Below are positions 61,244-64,000 of a stretch of DNA of 64,000 nt, piece after piece. Each line of letters opens with the position of its first letter. Position 1 is the stretch's first letter. The position numbers were made by a program, and so were the translations under genes. This DNA comes from Astragalus membranaceus (taxonomy: Eukaryota > Streptophyta > Magnoliopsida > Fabales > Fabaceae): assembly GCA_039519185.1 (NCBI GenBank), contig CM076851.1, positions 47,412,751 through 47,476,750 on the forward strand. The letters are read 5' to 3'. Under the pieces are notes generated by a model, which had not been told where the DNA came from, ran no database searches, and was given only the letters and a program-made list of their open reading frames with translations.

Positions 61244-61293
<50 letters not shown>
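61244..61293. repeat. (TAA)n microsatellite
   Basis: About 16 TAA units immediately before a SINE body. Confidence 0.9.
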
Positions 61294-61396
61294 GTGCACC
61301 AAAAGACCAAAAGAGTGCAAGAAGGAGGTCTCGGGTTCAAATCCCGGAAACTAACATTCTCCCACTCCCACTACATTGCTTATCAAAAATAAATAA
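61294..61396 (+). mobile_element. SINE copy inside the hAT-type element
   Basis: Shares GAGTGCAAGAAGGAGGTC, box B GGTTCAAATCC (61,334-61,344) and the CTAACATT..CCCAC..TATCAAAA tail with the SINE at 16,848-16,986. It lacks the 5' box A part. The TSD cannot be separated from the surrounding TAA repeats. Confidence 0.7.
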
Positions 61397-62344
61397 ATAA
61401 ATTAATAATAATAATAATATTGTCAAAAAATAAAATAATAATAATAAACCAACACAGCCTATGAATCATCTACAACAAAAAGCAACGAAAACAATCAACG
61501 AGTGGTTGTGATGAAAGATCAAAGTTTTGAAGGAAAAAAAGAACATTGACACCTAAATGGAGGCTTCACGTTGTGTTTACTTGGAGCTGCCATTGCATTT
61601 GCCAACTCTAAAACCATATAAGCAACTTACTCTACCCAAATTCAATGATAAGAAGAGGATCTCTGTGAGAGAGGAGGCAGAAATTTTGAGAACATGACAG
61701 GGATTCAATTATCAAAGCAGAAAATTGAAAGAGAAAACGAAATTGTGAGAAAGGACGAAACATAGCTCATTAAAATGTTGAGAACAGAGGTCGGGGATAT
61801 ACCAGAAACTTGTAAGAAGCATCGATCTAAGATCTTAAACAGGGAAAATGGAAGTCAAAGAAATGACCGGAGATATATGGTAACGGAAGATTTGCGCAAG
61901 TTGAGCTTTTGTAGAACACCAACACCAAATTGTTGATCTCACCTTCTGAAAGTGATTTGTGGAAGCTATGGCGCAGCATCAATTTGATAAAAAAATCACA
62001 CTGAGAGATTTAGGGATCTTCGATTTGGGTTAGGGTTCGTCGATTTTGGGGCTACAGTTCTTACAAGAAAGAAAGGGGGAGGCTCCACCGATAAAGATTC
62101 ATGCTTTTCTTTACCAACAAAGATCGAGGCTCTGGATATTTTTAACATACGAGAAAGAAATGGTTTGAAAAGGCAAACCAGATATTTTTATTAAGTTTGG
62201 GTAACCGGACTCTTTTAAAAATCTAGATCAGTTCAGAAACCATTTAATTGGGTTTGGTTTTTTATGGTGTGGTGTGGTTCAATTTATTGAAATGGTGTAG
62301 TTAACCATATTATTTGCACACCCCTATTCTTGGTTGATCTCCCA

Positions 62345-63255
62345 TGGATGAATTAAAACCCCAAGTATTTATCAATACTTGAAGTGAACATCATATTTGT
62401 GACTTGAGACAAGCGTAAACACTGAGATCTTTGAACACATGGGGAAGCATATAGCTTAAATTTGCTCATACTAATTTTTAAGCCTGACATCTCACAGAAA
62501 GTATCTAAAATCTTCCTCACTAGTGTTGCTTGAGTCACATTATCCTTAGTAAAGAGGAGGACATCATCTGCAAAGAATAAGTGAGATATCTTGGAACCAT
62601 TTCTATAAAGATTAATAGGAATCCACTCAGCCTTCATCATATATTCAAAAATCATAGCCCCAAGCCTTTTCATGCACAAGACAAACAAATAAGGAGATAA
62701 AGGATCACCTCGACACAAGCCTCTTTTAGGCGTAAAGCTATATGTTTTACTTCCATTCATGAGCAAAGAAATAGAATGATGAAGAGATACGAAACATGAT
62801 GAGAGAAATTAAAGCCTCAGAAAACCCAAACATGAATAAAGTTTCCTTTAAGAAATCCCAATTCACCATATCATAAAATTTTTCTAGATCCAACTTAAAG
62901 ACAAGGTCACCTTTTTTGCTTTTCTTTTTCTTCATGTGGTGAAGGATTTCTTGTAAAACAATAACATTGTCCATAGTGCTAGCTACTTCCGGAATGAAGC
63001 TACTCTGGAGAGGACTAATAAGGGAATCCAAGAAAGGTTTCAATCTATTCACTAGCCTTGGATATCAATTTATGGATAACGTTACAAAGAGTGATGAGTC
63101 TAAATTCCTTAAAGGATGTAGGGTTGTCCACTTTAGGAATTAGAACCACCAAAGTATCTGTAACTCTCTTATCAAACACCCCTGTAGTGAAGGCATTTTT
63201 AACAAAACTGCAAACTTCACCCCCTACCTCATTCCAGAACATCTTAAAGAAGATA
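62345..63255 (-). pseudogene. LINE reverse transcriptase fragment
   Basis: In minus order: PIFFKMFWNEVG at 63,250, then VVLIPKVDNPTSFKEFRLIT, SFIPEVASTMDNVIVLQEIL, FKLDLEKFYDMVNWDF, RGLCRGDPLSPYLFVL and the catalytic FFADDVLLF near 62,570, ending KYLGF at about 62,355. Small frameshifts near 63,050 and 62,750 break it. It is a different LINE from that at 7,384-11,260. The upstream endonuclease is absent. Confidence 0.85.
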
Positions 63256-64000
63256 GGTTAAGATAGGTTGGCTGTTGTTGGTAGGTCTCTTGCTGTCCTG
63301 GCAGGAGGTCAGTGAGCGCCCGGGGGGTACCTGCAAGCCACTCCGACGCTCAAGTCAGTATATAGAATATATGAGGGAATGTACTAAGGATTAGAGATTG
63401 AACTTTCTTAGGGCAAAGTTTGCCTGTATTTATAGGAAATCGTGCCCTCTCGTGAATCGTTGGATGGGTAGAGTCGATCTTGACCGTCCAAGCATGTTGG
63501 GCTCGCATGAGGTGGATATAGGCTGAATCGGTTGGGCTGATCCATATTACTTGCTAAGCGCACCTCCTGGTTTTGCTAATGAAACCCCTTGATTGACTCC
63601 AGAATAGATATTCTCATATTTATTTAACAATTGTTTCTGAATAAGGAGAAGCTGAGCAGAGTCTATTCTCTCACCACAAAGCATATTTATTTAATGAAGA
63701 TGTTCCCAAAAGTTTATTTATTGAAGGATATAGAATTAGAGGGGTTCGTGGGTCGGTTTGGATCGGATTTAACCAAATCTGTTGCCCGAATCAATGATAA
63801 TTATTCGGTTTGGGTTGGTTAGGATTTTACATTTTTTCCTCCAAAATCCGAACCAAACCGAACCGATATTAGGCGGGTTGGTTTGGATTGGGCTCACGGG
63901 TCATTCACTAAAATAATAATTTTCTAAAATATAAAAAACAACACTTTTTTATGATATTTCAACACTTTAAATAGCTAAAAAAATTGAAAATCACACGAAA
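63256..64000. other. Dispersed-repeat-like sequence, unassigned
   Basis: GTACCTGCAAGCCACTCCGA (near 63,326) followed by CGCTCAAGTCAG has the look of a common plant dispersed repeat that interrupts the LINE at about 63,255. From 63,738 on, GGTCGGTTTGGATCGG and CCGAACCAAACCGAACCG form an imperfect inverted pair, suggesting another MITE. I found no TSDs. Confidence 0.4.

Larger units (their letters stand above)
60844..62336. mobile_element. Non-autonomous hAT-type transposon, 1.5 kb
   Basis: The exact 8-bp TSD is TTCTTGGT (60,836-60,843 and 62,337-62,344), the hAT signature. Termini TAAGGGTGTGCA and TGCACACCCCTA are inverted with one mismatch. Subterminal regions are rich in AAACCGGTTT and AACCGGTTTTT, possible transposase sites. 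No transposase frame. It contains a (TAA)n run and a SINE and interrupts a LINE. Confidence 0.9.

Overview
The window looks like repeat-rich nuclear DNA from a dicot plant. The AT-rich background, the Ogre/Tat-style LTRs, the SINE types and the protein flavour suggest a legume, possibly the clover/medic/vetch group; the lineage is my inference, not proven by the sequence. Only one host gene is clear: an intronless P-class PPR gene on the minus strand (13,034-15,545). I read it as the ortholog of maize PPR10 / Arabidopsis At2g18940, a chloroplast RNA-binding protein for atpH and psaJ-rpl33 transcripts. It carries one extra base that breaks the frame. Nearly everything else is transposable-element DNA, most of it bounded here by target-site duplications (TSDs) read by eye.

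Layout. 1-1,838 is an almost exact second copy of 30,559-32,397 and abuts a 500-N gap, so it may be an assembly duplicate. 2,339-2,882 is the end of a CACTA transposon cut into a TNT1-94-like Copia element (2,884-6,808) whose parts lie in the order pol, LTR, gag. 7,384 to about 11,260 is a decayed minus-strand LINE. 11,292-11,470 is a plus-strand LINE scrap. After the PPR gene, 15,828-20,455 holds SINEs and MITE-like fold-backs, including a four-unit SINE insertion inside a single TSD.

20,824-30,380 is a young minus-strand Copia element. Its long gag-pol frame is interrupted by a 4.5 kb CACTA element (21,335-25,837, TSD AGC) that appears to carry pieces of a host-like, intron-containing gene. 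30,504-32,321 is a Tat/Ogre-type solo LTR (TSD AAGTC).

33,049-59,332 is a stack of nested insertions. A deleted Copia element (TSD CAAAG) holds a Ty3/Gypsy Tekay/Del-like element (34,088-59,044). That element holds a 15.5 kb Ogre-like non-autonomous element (37,722-53,250, TSD AAAAG). The Gypsy LTRs carry further DNA transposons: a long-TIR MULE at 34,417-35,276 with 9-bp TSDs, and a GC-rich hAT-like MITE at 56,480-56,968. 60,290-63,255 holds LINE remnants split by a 1.5 kb hAT-type element (60,844-62,336, TSD TTCTTGGT) that itself contains a SINE.

I see no operon, CRISPR, rRNA or tRNA gene. The most unusual items are the Ogre-like element's 9.9 kb coding-free interior with a triplicated LTR-junction motif, the gene-carrying CACTA, the permuted Copia element, the SINE tetramer, and Copia elements with non-TG..CA termini.
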